64,000 bases of DNA from Ramlibacter terrae (lineage in GTDB: Bacteria > Pseudomonadota > Gammaproteobacteria > Burkholderiales > Burkholderiaceae_C), in NCBI GenBank assembly GCA_013127575.1, contig CP053418.1, positions 3,286,001-3,350,000 on the forward strand, read 5' to 3'. Positions 42,412 through 53,194 of the stretch are shown here, one piece after another (the first letter of the stretch is position 1; every line of letters starts with the position of its first letter). The notes under the pieces are model-generated. The model had not been told where the DNA came from, did not search any database, and worked only from the letters and a program-made list of their open reading frames with translations. Both the position numbers and the translations under genes were made by a program.

Positions 42412-43320
42412 ATGACCCTCTCTTCCCCCGACGCCCTGCGCGTCGCCAACCGCCGCGGCATCCTGGCGATGTCCGCCGGCACGGCCAGCTTCGTCGTCAA
42501 CGACACCATGGTCAAGGTGGTCAGCGCATCGCTGCCGGCCGCACAGCTGATCTTCGTGCGCGGCGCCTTCGCCACCTTGCTGCTGCTCGCGGTGGTGCAC
42601 GCCATGGGCGCGTCGCGCCAGGTCGGGCTGCTGCGCAACCCGCGGCTGTTGATGCGCGGCAGCCTCGATGCGGTCGCCACCATGACCTACCTGACCTCGC
42701 TGTTCCACTTGCCGATCGGCGAGGCGACGGCGATCAACATGGCGACGCCGCTGTTCATCACGGCCTTCGCGGTGCTCGCATTCAAGGAGCGCGTGGGCGC
42801 GGGCCGCTGGCTGGCGATTGCCGCCGGCTTCACCGGCGTGCTGCTGATCGTGCAGCCGAGCGGCGCCGCCTTCAACGCCTACGCGCTGCTGTGCTGGGCG
42901 GTACGGTGCTGCACGCGGCGCGCGACCTCGCGACGCGCTACGTCGATCCGCGCATCCCTTCCATCCTCATCACGCTGAGCAGCGCGATCGCCGTCACGCT
43001 GCTCTCCGGCACGTTGACGGCCATCCGGGGCTGGACCCCCGTGAACGGGCGGCAGGTGGCCTTGCTGGCGGCGGCGAGCGTTTTCCCGGCCACCGGCTAC
43101 TACCTGCTGATCATCAGCTTGCGCGCCGGCGAGATGAGCCTGATCGCGCCCTTCCGCTACACCGGGCTCCTGTTCGCGCTGCTGCTGGGCTACCCGGTGT
43201 GGGGCGACGTGCCGAACGCGGTGGCGGGCCGGCATCGCCCTGCTGGTGGCCGCCGGCCTGTACGTGCTGCATGGGCAGCGCAGCCGCGGACGGCCCGAGC
43301 TCGAACCGATCGCGGACTGA
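42412..43320 (+). CDS. EamA/DMT-family transporter
   Basis: Ten-helix inner-membrane transporter of about 303 residues. The first EamA repeat has GTASFVVNDTMVKVVSASLPAAQLIFVRG and TPLFITAFAVLAFKERVG, and the second has SLIAPFRYTGLLFALLLGYPVWGD. The pattern NDTMVKVVS at helix 1 is common in the DMT group that carries S-adenosylmethionine-like or amino-acid-type solutes, but specificity is unknown. Frame breaks near 42900 and 43228. Ends 10 bases before the convergent aldo/keto reductase stop. Confidence 0.83.
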
Positions 43321-43329
43321 GCCGGGGGC

Positions 43330-44340
43330 TCAGTCGCCGGGGAATTCCTCGGTGTCGACTTCGCCGCGGCTCTGCAGGCTGTAGCGGTTGCCGTGCACGG
43401 TGCGCTGGTTGATGTGCGGTTCGAGTCGCTGCAGCAGGTCGGGCGACAGCCGGACGTCGCCAGCGCCGAGGTTCTCGCGCAGGTGGCTCACGCTGGTCGT
43501 GCCCGGGATCGGCACGATGTCGTCGCGCTTGTGCAGCAGCCACGCGAGCGCCAGTTGCGCGGGCGTGCAACCGGCCTCGCGCGCGAGTTCACGGTAGCCG
43601 GGCAGCAGCTTCAGGTTCTCGGCGTAGTTGGCCGGATCGAAGCGCGGCATCGACTTGCGGATGTCCTTGGCGTCGAACGCCGCCACGTCGGGCACCGCAT
43701 CGCACAGGAAGCCGCGCGCCACGGGGCTGAAGGCCACGAAGGTGATGCCCAGTTCCTTGCACGCATCGAGCACCGCGATCTCGGGATTGCGCGTCCACAG
43801 CGAGTACTCGGTCTGCACCGCGGTGACCGGGTGCACCGCATGCGCCTTGCGGATCGTGGCCGCCGACACTTCCGACAGGCCGATCGCGCGGATCTTGCCC
43901 GCGCGCACGAAGTCGGCGAGCGCGCCGACGCTGTCTTCGACCGGGACCTTCTTGTCCCAGCGGTGCAGGTAGTACAGGTCGATCACGTCCGTCTGCAGGC
44001 GGCGCAGGCTGTCTTCGAGGTTGCGGCGCAGCGCCTCGGGCCGGCCGTCGATCGCGCGGCGCACCACGCCATCGTCGCCGGTCACGCCGGCCAGCCCGCC
44101 CTTGCTGCACAGCATCAGGTTATTGCGGTGCGGCTTGAGCACACGGCCCACCAGCGTCTCGTTGCCGCCGAAGCCGTACAGCGCCGCCGTGTCGAACAGC
44201 GTGACGCCGGCCTGCACAGCTTCGAGCAGCACGCGTTCGCCCTGCTCCGCCGACGGCGGCGTGCCGTAGGCGTGGCTCAGGTTCATGCAGCCCAGCCCGA
44301 TGGCCGAGACCGTGAAGGTGCCGATGGTGCGTTGTTGCAT
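43330..44340 (-). CDS. aldo/keto reductase
   Basis: NADPH-dependent (beta/alpha)8 reductase of 336 residues, unbroken. Active-site residues: Asp and Tyr in TLFDTAALYGFGGNE, Lys in CSKGGLAG, His in YYLHRWD; cofactor loop VPIPGTTSVSHLRENL. It begins MQQRTIGTFTVSAIGLGCMNL. Substrate unknown; the group includes IolS/YghZ-like enzymes acting on small aldehydes or ketones. It lies downstream of a Bug gene with 17 bases between them and is probably co-transcribed. Confidence 0.92.
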   Translation of the reverse strand: MQQRTIGTFTVSAIGLGCMNLSHAYGTPPSAEQGERVLLEAVQAGVTLFDTAALYGFGGNETLVGRVLKPHRNNLMLCSKGGLAGVTGDDGVVRRAIDGRPEALRRNLEDSLRRLQTDVIDLYYLHRWDKKVPVEDSVGALADFVRAGKIRAIGLSEVSAATIRKAHAVHPVTAVQTEYSLWTRNPEIAVLDACKELGITFVAFSPVARGFLCDAVPDVAAFDAKDIRKSMPRFDPANYAENLKLLPGYRELAREAGCTPAQLALAWLLHKRDDIVPIPGTTSVSHLRENLGAGDVRLSPDLLQRLEPHINQRTVHGNRYSLQSRGEVDTEEFPGD

Positions 44341-44357
44341 GGTGCTTGGCGGGGGCT

Positions 44358-45337
44358 TCAGTCGATCTGGATCTTGAGGTCGCGGATCAGGCCGCCCCAA
44401 ATGCGCGCCTCGTTCTCGGCGCGGCGCTGGATGTCGGCCGGCGTGCCGGGGATCGGGAACAGGAACTGGTCGATGAGCTTCTGCTTCATCACCGGGTCGG
44501 CCGGGAAGCGGTTGACGCTGGCGGCCAGCGCCTGCGTGACCTTCGGGTCCATCTTCGAAGGACCGACCAGCGCGTACCAGCCCGGCAGCGCGGGGATGTT
44601 GGGCGCCACTTCCTTCAGCAGCGGCAGGTCGGGCAGTTGCGGCGAACGCATCTCGCCCGACTGCGCCAGGCCGACGACCTTGCCGGCCTTGATCTGCGCG
44701 AGGCCGGTGGCGGTGACCACCGTCATCAGGTCGGCTTCGCTGGAGACCACGGCCATCAGCGCCGGGCCCGAGCTCTTGTACGGGATGTGGCGCAGCTTGA
44801 TGCCGGAGCGCAGCGCGATCATCTCGGTGTAGAGGTGCGTGGAGTTGCCGAGGCCGGCGCTGGCGAAGGTCAGGCCATCGGGCTGCGCCTTGGCCTTCTT
44901 CACCAGGTCGTCCCACGACTTGATGCCGCTGTTGGCGCTGGCCACCAGCACGAAGCCCGCGTCGGCCACCGGCGCGACGAAGGTGAAGTCCTTCAGCGGG
45001 TCGTAGGGCACGTTCTTGTAGAGGAACTGGTTGAAGCTCACCAGCGAGACGCTGGTCAGCAGCACGGTGTAGCCGTCCGCCGCCTCGCGCTGCACCAGCT
45101 GCGAAGCGATGATGCCGTTGGCGCCGGGCTTGTTGTCGACCACGACCGATTGCTTCAGGTCCTTGGCCATGAAATCGGCCAGCATGCGGCCGGTGACGTC
45201 GGCGCCCGAGCCCGGGGCCTGCGGGATCACCAGCTTGATCGGGCGCGAAGGAAAGTCTGGGCGGCGGCCAGCCCGGAGGCGGAGGCGAGTGCGAAGGCGG
45301 CGAGCGAGCCGAGCAGTTGGCGACGCGAGGTGCGCAT
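44358..45337 (-). CDS. Bug/TctC-type substrate-binding protein
   Basis: Periplasmic carboxylate-binding protein, about 326 residues. A twin-arginine signal (TSRRQLLGSLAAFALAS) ends near AAAQT. Then IKLVIPQAPGSGADVTGRML, VVVDNKPGANG and DGYTVLLTS, as in other Bug proteins, with KSWDDLVKKAKAQPDG. The frame break near 45243 is a missing C in a run (QTFPSRPIKLV). It is upstream of and co-directional with the aldo/keto reductase; the ligand is unknown. Confidence 0.88.
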
Positions 45338-45421
45338 GGAGACGGTCCTTGGGGGAGTGAACAACGTGGCTGGCACAATGCCGCCACTCTCATTTTATGC
45401 GGCGCTTCGCACGCAGATTCC

Positions 45422-47241
45422 ATGCCCGACAGCGACGAACTCGGCAGCGCCTGGCGCGTTTCCCCCACCGACTACCTGAAGCGCCGCCCGGCCACCTTCA
45501 CCATCGGCGCGCCCGCGTCGCGCTACGTGACCATGCCCGACGGCGTGCGCCTCGCGCTCGACGTTTACCTGCCCGAAGGCGCGTCGGAGGGCCGCTTCCC
45601 GACGATCGCGGTGTTCACGCCCTACTACCGCCGCTTCAAGGTGAGCGGCCCCGGCGCGGAGCCCTCGCCCAACATCGCGATCTACCGCGACTTCTTCGTG
45701 CCGCGCGGATACGCGCTGGTGACGGTCGACGTGCGCGGCTGCGGCGCGAGCTTCGGCACGCGCGACTGCTTCCGCTCGCCGCGCGAGCGCGACGACCACC
45801 GCCGCATCGCCGACTGGATCGTCGAGCAGCCGTGGTCCAGCGGCGTGATCGGGTCCACCGGCATCTCCTACCTCGGCGCGGCGGCCTGCTTCCTCGCCAG
45901 CACGGGCCACCCCGCGGTCAAGGCCGTGGCGCCGCTGTTCGCCGTGCAGGACACGTACGCCGACCACGTGTTCCCCGGCGGGATCAAGTGCACGACGGTC
46001 ACGGAAAACTACGACGCGCTGGTGAGTGCGCTCGACCTCGACCTGCGCGACAAGCTCGCGCCCTACCCGTACTTCAACGACAAGCGCTATGCCGGCCCGC
46101 AGCCGGTGGACGAAGACACCGACGGTTCGCTCGTCGCCGCCGCCGTCGAGGAGCACAAGGACAGCTTCCGCATGCGCGACCTGGCGCCCGAGTTCGCCTT
46201 CCGCGAAGAGTCCGCCACGCACGATCCCGACCTGCACAGCGGCTCTTTCAGCCCGTACTGGTACCTCGCGCAGGTGCCGGGGCAGGTGAACATCTACTCG
46301 GTCTCCGGCTGGTACGACGGCAGCGCCTTCGTCAACGGCTCCATCGCGCGCTTCCTCAGCAACCCGGGCGCCGACAACCGCCTGCTGCTCGGCCACGGGA
46401 CCACGGCGCGCGCACCAACGGCTCGCCTTTCCGCGGCGGCGGCCCGCAGCCCGAGTTCCCGGTGCTCGGCGAAGTGCTGCGCTTCTTCGACGAGCACCTG
46501 GCCGGCATGGACACGGGCATCCGCGACGAGGCGCCGGTGCACTTCCACACCGTGCGCGAAGAGCAGTGGCAGCCGGCCGCCACCGGCCGCCGCACGCGGG
46601 CGGCACGCGCCTGCACCTGGCGCCGCAAGGCCAGTTGGCCGCGCAAGCGCCCGCCACCCAGAGCGTTGCGGCCTTCAAGGCCAGCTTCGCAACGGGCACG
46701 GGCGCCAACAGCCGCTTCGAGCGCCGGGCGCTCTTCCCGTCGTCGACTACTACAAGGACTGGAACGGCCGCGAGGACGGCATGCTGACGTTCGTGACCCC
46801 GCCGTTCGAACGCGCCACCGAACTGTCCGGGCACGCGGTCGTGCAGTTGCATGTCGCCACGTCGGAGCACGATGCCGCGGTCTTCGTGTACCTCTCGGAA
46901 GTCGAGGCGGACGGACGTTCCCGCTACATCACCGAAGGCGCGCTGCGCCTGCTGCACCGCGCCGAGGGCCAGCCGCCCTCGAGCTACCAGGCCACTGGCC
47001 GTGGCGCAGCTTCCGCCGCGAAGACGCGAAGCCGATGCAATCCGGCACGCCGGAAACGGTGCGCTTCGCGTTGCTGCCCGTTTCGTGGAAGCTGCAAGCC
47101 GGCAGCCGCCTGCGCGTGGCGATCGCCGGCGGCGACGCGGACCACTTCGCGCAGGTGACGCACGGCCGCCCGCCGCAACTGGAGTTCACGCTCGGCGGCG
47201 GCGACGCGTCGTTCATCGACCTGCCGTTGCGCAGCGCATGA
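45422..47241 (+). CDS. CocE/NonD family hydrolase (X-Pro dipeptidyl-peptidase S15-like)
   Basis: Serine hydrolase with an alpha/beta domain and a C-terminal jelly roll, about 607 residues. The nucleophile elbow is GSTGISYLGAAAC (Ser), with DVRGCGASFGTRD before it and SGWYDGSAFVNG (Asp region) after. The C-terminal domain reads FALLPVSWKLQAGSRLRVAIAGGDADHF. Family members hydrolyse esters such as cocaine or glutaryl-7-ACA or act as peptidases; the substrate here is unknown. Frame breaks near 46390, 46605, 46738 and 47002. The stop overlaps the next start (ATGA). Confidence 0.85.
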
Positions 47242-48432
47242 AGCTCAGGCGCATCGCCCTCGGCCTGCTTGCCGCCGTCGCCATCGCCGGCGTCGCCGGC
47301 TGGTTCAGCCTCGACAAGGAAACGCGCGACCTGCTGGCCACCGTCCCGACCAACAAGGACCTGCTGTTCTGGAACGAGCGGCAGCGCGATGCCGCCTTTC
47401 GCGCGCTCGACCGGCTGACCGTGCTGCAGAAGTCGCGCGTGATCGCCGCGGGCCCGGCGCCGCGCCCGCTGCCCCCGGGCCGCCGCTCAAGCTGCCCGTG
47501 GACCTCGATGCCTTCATGGCCGCGCAGCGCAGCGCCGCGGTGCTGATCGTGCACGACGGCAAGCTGCGGCTCGAACGCTACGGCCTCGGCTTCGATGGCG
47601 CCGGCCGCTGGACGAGCTTCTCGGTGGCCAAGTCGATCACCTCCACGCTGGTGGGCGCCGCGATCCGCGACGGCCACATCAAGAGCATGGACGACCCCGT
47701 CACCACCTACATCCCGCAGATGAAAGGCTCGGCGTACGACACCGTCAGCGTGCGCCAGCTGCTGACGATGACGTCGGGCGTGCGCTGGAACGAACGCTAC
47801 GACGACCCCGCTTCGGACGTGAACCGCTTCAATGCGCACAAGCCCGAGCCGGGCGTCGACGCGCTGGTCAGCTACCTGCGCCAGCTCCCGCGCGAAGTGC
47901 CGCCCGGCACGCGCTGGAACTACAGCACGGGCGAAACCAACCTGGTCGGCATCCTCGTGAGCCAGGCCACGAAGAAGCCGCTGGCGGACTACTTGTCGGA
48001 GAAGGTGTGGGTGCCCGGCGGCATGGAGCAGAAGGCCCACGGCTCCTGAGCCGCACCGGCAACGAGATCAGCGGGTGCTGCATCCGGGCGGCGGTGCGCG
48101 ACTACGCGCGCTTCGGCCTGTTCATCCTCGACGGCGCCGACCGCATCGTCCCGCCCGGGTGGCTCGCGGAAGCCACGGGCCAGCGCGTCGCCACCGGCCG
48201 CCCGCAACTCGGCTACGGCTACCAGTGGTGGATCCACGAAGACGGCTCCTTCTCGGCGCGCGGCATCTTCGGCCAAGGCATCTTCATCGACCCGAAGCGC
48301 AAGCTGGTGGTGACGGTCAACGCCAACTGGCCGGGCGGCGCCAGCGATCCCGCGGCGCACCCGCAGCGGGACGCGTTCTACCGCGCGGTTCAGGCCGCCG
48401 TCGACGCGGAGGCGGCAGCGCCCAAGCCGTAG
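47238..48432 (+). CDS. serine hydrolase, beta-lactamase (class C-like) family
   Basis: About 398 residues. N-terminal membrane anchor (MKLRRIALGLLAAVAIAGVAGWF), then the beta-lactamase fold: Ser-x-x-Lys in SFSVAKSITS, Tyr-x-Asn-like NYSTGETN and the C-terminal GIFGQGIFID block near the HTG position. Family members are esterases or D-amino-acid peptidases more often than beta-lactamases. Frame breaks near 47480 and 48045. The first codon overlaps the CocE stop, so both hydrolases are made together. The 3' end overlaps the convergent helicase by 43 bases. Confidence 0.85.
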
Positions 48433-50692
48433 GGCGTCACGCGCCACCACGCGGGCAGCAGCTCGCGCACGGCCGGCCGCGCGAAGCGGTCGTCGATCAG
48501 GTAGACGACACCGCGGTCCTCCTGCGTGCGGATCACGCGGCCCGCCGCCTGCACCACCTTCTGGATGCCCGGGTACAGGTAAGTGTAGTCGTAGCCCGCA
48601 CCGAACACGCCCTGCAGCCGCGCCTTGAGCTGCTCGTTGCGCGGATTCACCTGCGGCAGGCCCAGCGTGGCGACGAAGGCGCCGACCAGGCGGTCGCCGC
48701 GCAGGTCGATGCCTTCGCCGAAGCTGCCGCCCAGCACCGCGAAGCCGATGCCCGCGCCGCCGGGCGCGAAGCGCTCGAGAAACGCCGTGCGCGCGCCTTC
48801 ATCCATGCCGCGCGCCTGCGTCCACATCGGTACCTGCGGGCACTGCCGCTGGAATTCCGCCGCGACCAGGTCGAGGTAGTCGAAGCTGCTGAAGAACGCG
48901 AGGTAGTTGCCCGGCTGCGCCTCGAACTGCCCCGCGATGAGGCGCGCAATCGGCGCGGCGGAGCGCTGCCGGTCGGGAAAGCGCGTGGAGATCTTGCTGA
49001 CCACCTGCACCTGCAGCTGGTCGGCACTGAACGGCGACTCGACATCGATCCATGCCGCGTCGCCGGGCAGGCCCAGCATGTCGGTCTGGTAGCGCGGCGG
49101 GCTGAGCGTGGCGGAGAAAAGCGTGGCCGTGCGCGCGGCCGCGAAACGCGGCTTCAGGAAGGGCGCGGGGATCAGGTTCTGGATGCGCACCGTGGCCGCC
49201 GGCTTGCCGAACGCGCCGGCCTGCTCGGTGAGTTCGAGCACCGAATGCGATCCGAAGGATTCGGCCAGCCGCTGGAACGCGAGGATCTCGAAGTACGCCT
49301 GCTGCAGCGGCGCATCGGGCGCTCCCGGCGGCGCTTCGGCGAAGTGCGTTTCGAGCGCGGCGGCCGCCTGCTTGAGCGCCGTCGTGAACGACGTCGGCAG
49401 GTCTTGCAGCGTCCCGTCCCCGGATGCTTCCTGCGCCTTGCGCAGCGCGCCCCAGCCGCGGTTCACCTTGTCGAGCGCGGAGCGCACGGGCGGCAGGCGC
49501 GGTGGTGCGCACCGCCCGCAGCGCGGCCTGGCTGAGCGATGCGGAGTACATCGCGCGCGCGCGTTCCACGAGGTTGTGCGCCTCGTCGGCCAGCACGCCT
49601 ACGCGCCAGTCGTTGCCCAGCGTCATCGCGTGCAGCATGGCGCTGCCGTCGAACCAGTAGTTGAAGTCGCCCACCACCAGGTCGGCCCAGCGCGCGAGTT
49701 CTGGCCGAGATAGTACGGGCAGACGGCGTGCTGCAGCGCCACGCCGCGCAGCGCCGGGCCGTCGAGCAGCCCCACCTCCAGCGCGGCGTCGCGGGCGGCG
49801 GGCAGCCTGTCGTAGAAGCCTTTCGCCAGCGGACACGAATCGCCGTGGCATGCCTTGTCGCGGTGCTCGCACAGCTTGTCGCGCGCCGTCAGCTCCAGCA
49901 CCCGCAAGCCGGCCGCGGGGGCGGTGTCGCCGATCAACTGCGCCGCGTCCAGCGCGAGCCGGCGGCCCGTCGTCTTCGCGGTGAGGTAGAACACCTTGTC
50001 CAGCCCGTGCGGCCTGGCGGCCTTGAGCATGGCGAACACCGTGCCCACCGTCTTGCCGATGCCGGTGGGCGCCTGCGCCAGCAGGCAACGGCCGCTGGCC
50101 GCGCCCTTGTACACCGCCTCGGCCAGCGCGCGCTGGCCGGTGCGAAAGGTGGGGTGCGGGAAGGCCAGCGCGGCGAGCGCGTCGTCTCGGCGGCTCCGAT
50201 GTTCGGCCTCCCGCGCGGCCCACGCCGTGAACGCGCGGCAACTCTGCGCGAAGAAGTCGCGCAGCGATTCGGCCGAATGGGACTCGGTGAACACCGTCTC
50301 CTGCTGGCTGGCGATGTCGAAGTAGACCAGCGCCACGTCGAGCTGCGCCAGCCCCCGCTCTGGCACAGCAGCCAGCCGTAGATCTTCGCCTGCGCCCAGT
50401 GCAGCTGGCGATGGTTGGCCGGCTGCTTGCGCAGGTCGCCGCGGTGCGTCTTGATTTCTTCGAGCCGTTGCAGCAACGGGTCGTAGCCGTCGGCGCGGCC
50501 GCGCACCGACAGCGCCTCGAAGCTGCCCACCGGGGTGATCTCGGTTTCGTACTGCGGCCCGCGCCGGCCCGCCACCAGCAGGTGCCCGGCCATGCCTTCC
50601 TGCGCGCTGGGCGAAGGGGTGAACCGCAGGTCCAGGTCGCCGCGCTTGGCGGTGAACTCGCACAAGGTGCGAACGGCTACGGTGTACGGCAT
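48390..50692 (-). CDS. XPD/DinG-like Fe-S helicase fused to an N-terminal PD-(D/E)XK nuclease domain
   Basis: About 766 residues. The first 170 residues look like a RecB/Cas4-type nuclease: EALSVRGRADGYD, then RLEEIKTHRGDL (the E-x-K of the motif) and QAKIYGWLL. The helicase follows with Walker A APTGIGKTVG, an Fe-S cysteine set (CEHRDKACHGDSCPLAKG, then CPYY), DEAH box ADEAHNLVERA, and motifs LFSATLSPP and GSFGEGIDLRGDR, VVQAAGRVIRTQED. The group unwinds 5'-3' damaged DNA or R-loops. Frame breaks near 50355, 49697 and 49497; one is CCAGG. It is divergent from the hemerythrin gene. Confidence 0.87.
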
Positions 50693-50826
50693 CGGCGAAA
50701 TGGTAGCCGACGCTGCCTTCCCGCCCGCCGTAGGCCTGCAACTACAGCAACGGGCGGGCGTGTTCCCTTTTCCGCGGCCGCGGCGGGCGCTACGTTGGAC
50801 CGAACCGAACTTTTCGGGAGATTCCC

Positions 50827-51261
50827 ATGGCCCAACAGGACGCAGTCACCTTGCTGGACGACGACCACAACGAAGTCATCCGCATGTTCGAGCAGTACAA
50901 GGCCGCGCACGACGACCGCCGCCGGCAGGTGCTGGCCTCGCAGATCCGGCAGGAGCTGCTGGTGCACATGCAGATCGAGGAAGAGATCTTCTATCCGGCT
51001 TTCCAGCAGGCGACCGGCGACCGCGAGCTGCTGAAGGACGCCAACAAGGAGCACGCCGAGGCGCGCGAACTGCTGGCGAAGATCGAGGACGACCGCACGA
51101 ATGCCAAGCTCATGCTGGACCTGGAGGATGCGATCCTGCACCACGTGAACGACGAGCGCGAGAAGATGTTCCCGAAGGCGCGCGCGACGCAGGGACTGGA
51201 CCTCATGGACCTCGCCGATCGCCTCGAAGCGCGCAAGGGCGAACTGATGGCGCACGCCTGA
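50827..51261 (+). CDS. hemerythrin HHE domain protein
   Basis: 144 residues, unbroken. Four-helix bundle with the ligand pattern: His in LLDDDHNEVIRMF and YKAAHDDR, H-x3-E in VHMQIEEEIFYP, NKEHAEARE and HHVNDEREKMFP. It binds a di-iron centre and could sense or store oxygen, iron or nitric oxide; the domain is also used in iron-sulfur repair. Ribosome-binding site GGGAGA 7 bases ahead. It is alone on its strand between the divergent helicase gene and leftward genes. Confidence 0.93.
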   Translation: MAQQDAVTLLDDDHNEVIRMFEQYKAAHDDRRRQVLASQIRQELLVHMQIEEEIFYPAFQQATGDRELLKDANKEHAEARELLAKIEDDRTNAKLMLDLEDAILHHVNDEREKMFPKARATQGLDLMDLADRLEARKGELMAHA

Positions 51262-51490
51262 CGCCGGACCCGGCCGCATCGAGCACCGCGTTGGCGCGGG
51301 CGTTCACGCGGTCGACCTCGGCCATCGCCGCCGGGAACAGGGCCTTGGCCTCGGCGCGGGCCGCCCCGGCGCGCGCCCAGTCCTCCGGCGTCGGGGGCTT
51401 GCCGCGTCCCTGCAGCGACCGCAGGGACGCTTCGAGCACCGCGACCTCCAGGTCGACGGCGCGCTCGTCGGCGGCGCGCCAGCGCTGCAT
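51203..51490 (-). CDS. possible small helical protein
   Basis: An ORF from ATG 51490 (or 51517) with RWRAADERAVDLEVAVLEASL and ARAGAARAEAKALFPAAMAEVD: plausible amphipathic helices with protein-like composition, but no ribosome-binding site. It overlaps the hemerythrin 3' end by 59 bases, and a run of seven C lies just upstream. No family recognised; it may be chance. Confidence 0.3.
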   Translation of the reverse strand: MQRWRAADERAVDLEVAVLEASLRSLQGRGKPPTPEDWARAGAARAEAKALFPAAMAEVDRVNARANAVLDAAGSGVRRAPSVRPCALRGDRRGP

Positions 51491-51632
51491 GGTAGTCACG
51501 GGGGGGGAATTTGGCATGGCTGCACCGGTCGGTGCAACGGCAAAGCCCCGTGGACGCGGTCGGCAGCCAAAGGCACAAGGGTGGCCGCACGGAGGTGGAG
51601 CACCCAGTATGCGCCGAACGGCGCGCACGCGC

Positions 51633-52472
51633 TCAGTGCGACTCGAGCTTTGCGGCGGCGGCCTGGCAGCGCTGCAGCAGCTTGGGCGCCTCCAGGCGTT
51701 CGGTCCACGCGGCAAAGGCATCGGTCGGCCCGCGCCACTGCAGCGCATCGACGTCGCTGAACAGCGGCGCATCGGTGCGCAACGTGGCCAGCCGCTTGAA
51801 GAGCAGCGCCGCATCGTGCCCGGACCCCAGCACCTCGGCGGGAAAGTCCTCGATCGGGCCGCGTTCGTTCAGCAGCCGCGCGGCGCCCACGGCGCCTATG
51901 CCCTTGATGCCGGGATAGCCATCGGCGGCGTCTCCGACCAGCGCGAGGTAATCGGGGATCAGCTCCGGCGGCACGCCGAACTTCTTGCGGACGGACGGCG
52001 GCCGCGTCGCGGACCTGCTTGCCCTTGCGATCGACCTGCAGCACGCGGTCGCCGCGCACGCACTGGGCCAGGTCCTTGTCGGGCGTCCAGACCAGCACCT
52101 TCTGCACGCGCGCGTCGCCGGCGGCCGGTGGGCCGCGGAGGCCGTGGCGTCGTCGGCCTCGAGTTCGGTCATCGGCCACACCGCCACGCCCATCGCGGCG
52201 AGCGCGTCCTCCAGCGGGTGGAATTGCGCCAGCAGCGCCGGCTCGATGCCCGCGCCCGTCTTGTAGCCGGCCCACAGCGCGTTGCGGAAGGACTCGATCA
52301 CGTGGTCGGTGGCCACGCCCACGTGCGTGGCGCCGCCTTCGAACATCTGCAGCAGGCCATTGAGGACGCCCGTCACGGCGCCGTACGGGCGATCGGCGCC
52401 CCGGGTGAAGCGGCGCAGGCCGTAGAAGTGCCGGAACAGCTCGTAGGTGCCGTCGACGAGGTCGATGACCAT
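51633..52472 (-). CDS. 5'-3' exonuclease (Pol I N-terminal/Xni-like)
   Basis: Flap/5'-exonuclease fold, about 280 residues, without a polymerase domain. N-terminal VIDLVDGTYELFRHFYGL, then GVATDHVIESFRNALWAGYK, Asp cluster in ELEADDATASA and VWTPDKDLAQC, and the H3TH DNA-binding part (YPGIKGIGAVGAARLLNE). The single-domain form resembles Xni and similar Okazaki-fragment-processing enzymes, and is common in Burkholderiales. Frame breaks near 52130 and 51998. It ends 114 bases before the small leftward ORF. Confidence 0.85.
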   Translation of the reverse strand: MVIDLVDGTYELFRHFYGLRRFTRGADRPYGAVTGVLNGLLQMFEGGATHVGVATDHVIESFRNALWAGYKTGAGIEPALLAQFHPLEDALAAMGVAVWPMTELEADDATASAAHRPPATRACRRCWSGRPTRTWPSACAATACCRSIARASRSATRPPSVRKKFGVPPELIPDYLALVGDAADGYPGIKGIGAVGAARLLNERGPIEDFPAEVLGSGHDAALLFKRLATLRTDAPLFSDVDALQWRGPTDAFAAWTERLEAPKLLQRCQAAAAKLESH

Positions 52473-52481
52473 CGCCGCCCG

Positions 52482-53194
52482 CTAGAAGCGCTCGCCCGGC
52501 GGCAGGTAGCGCCACTGGCCGGCCGGCAGCCCCGCCATCGGCACGCGCCCGACGCGCAGCCGCTTCAGCGCGGTGAGCTCCAGCCCCACCTGCGCGCACA
52601 TCCGGGCACCCATTCCGGGGCGATGCCCTTGGCCGCGATGCGCAGGCGCGTCTCGCTCTGCCAGCTGACGCGCGCCTGCGGCAGCGCCCGGCCTTCGAAC
52701 ACCAGCCCGCGGCCGAGCCGTGCCAGGCCGTTGGGTGCGATCGTGCCCTTCACCTCCGCCACCAGTTCCTGCTCGAGCAGCGCCGCGTCTTCGTTGAGCT
52801 TTCGGACCACGGCGCGGTCCCTGGCTGAACACCGCCAGCCCCGATGCCGGCTGCGGCAACGCCAGCAGCGGCACCAGGCCGAAACCATGGCTCTTGCTCG
52901 GACGGATGCCCGACGCATCGCCGCTCCAGCGGGTGGCGGCGCCCAGCAGCGCCTGCGCTTCTTCCATGCGCATGCCGGCCGGCTTGTGCAGCAGCAGGGT
53001 GGCCGGCACCACCGGCTGCAGCCGCGCCTTCGGGTCGATCTCGACGCGCTGCCCGGGCTGCACCCGGAACTGCGGCTCGTCCACGCGCTGGCCGTCGACA
53101 CGCACCCAGCCTTCGTCGATGTACTGTTCCGCCTCGCGGCGCGAGCACGGCACCAGCGCGGCGACGAGCTTGCCCGGCGTTCCGGCGCGTCCAT
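52482..53194 (-). CDS. pseudouridine synthase-like protein lacking the catalytic Asp
   Basis: About 237 residues. An S4 RNA-binding domain (CSRREAEQYIDEGWVRVDGQ, then EPQFRVQPGQRVEI) is followed by the RsuA/RluB-type core: LLLHKPAGMRMEEA and SGLAVFSQDRAVVRKL. The family catalytic motif is L-D-x-x-T-S-G-L; here the stretch reads ALPQPASGLAVF, so the Asp is Pro. The codons around it are unbroken (GCG TTG CCG CAG CCG GCA). Frame breaks near 53178, 52818 and 52608 fit CCAGG errors. Its ATG overlaps the stop of the previous gene. It may be an RNA-binding protein that no longer isomerises uridine. Confidence 0.75.

Noticed and set aside
47238..48432. An antibiotic-inactivating class C beta-lactamase
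   Set aside because: The SxxK and YxN motifs are shared by esterases and peptidases of the same fold; a membrane anchor and CocE partner do not suggest an AmpC-type enzyme.
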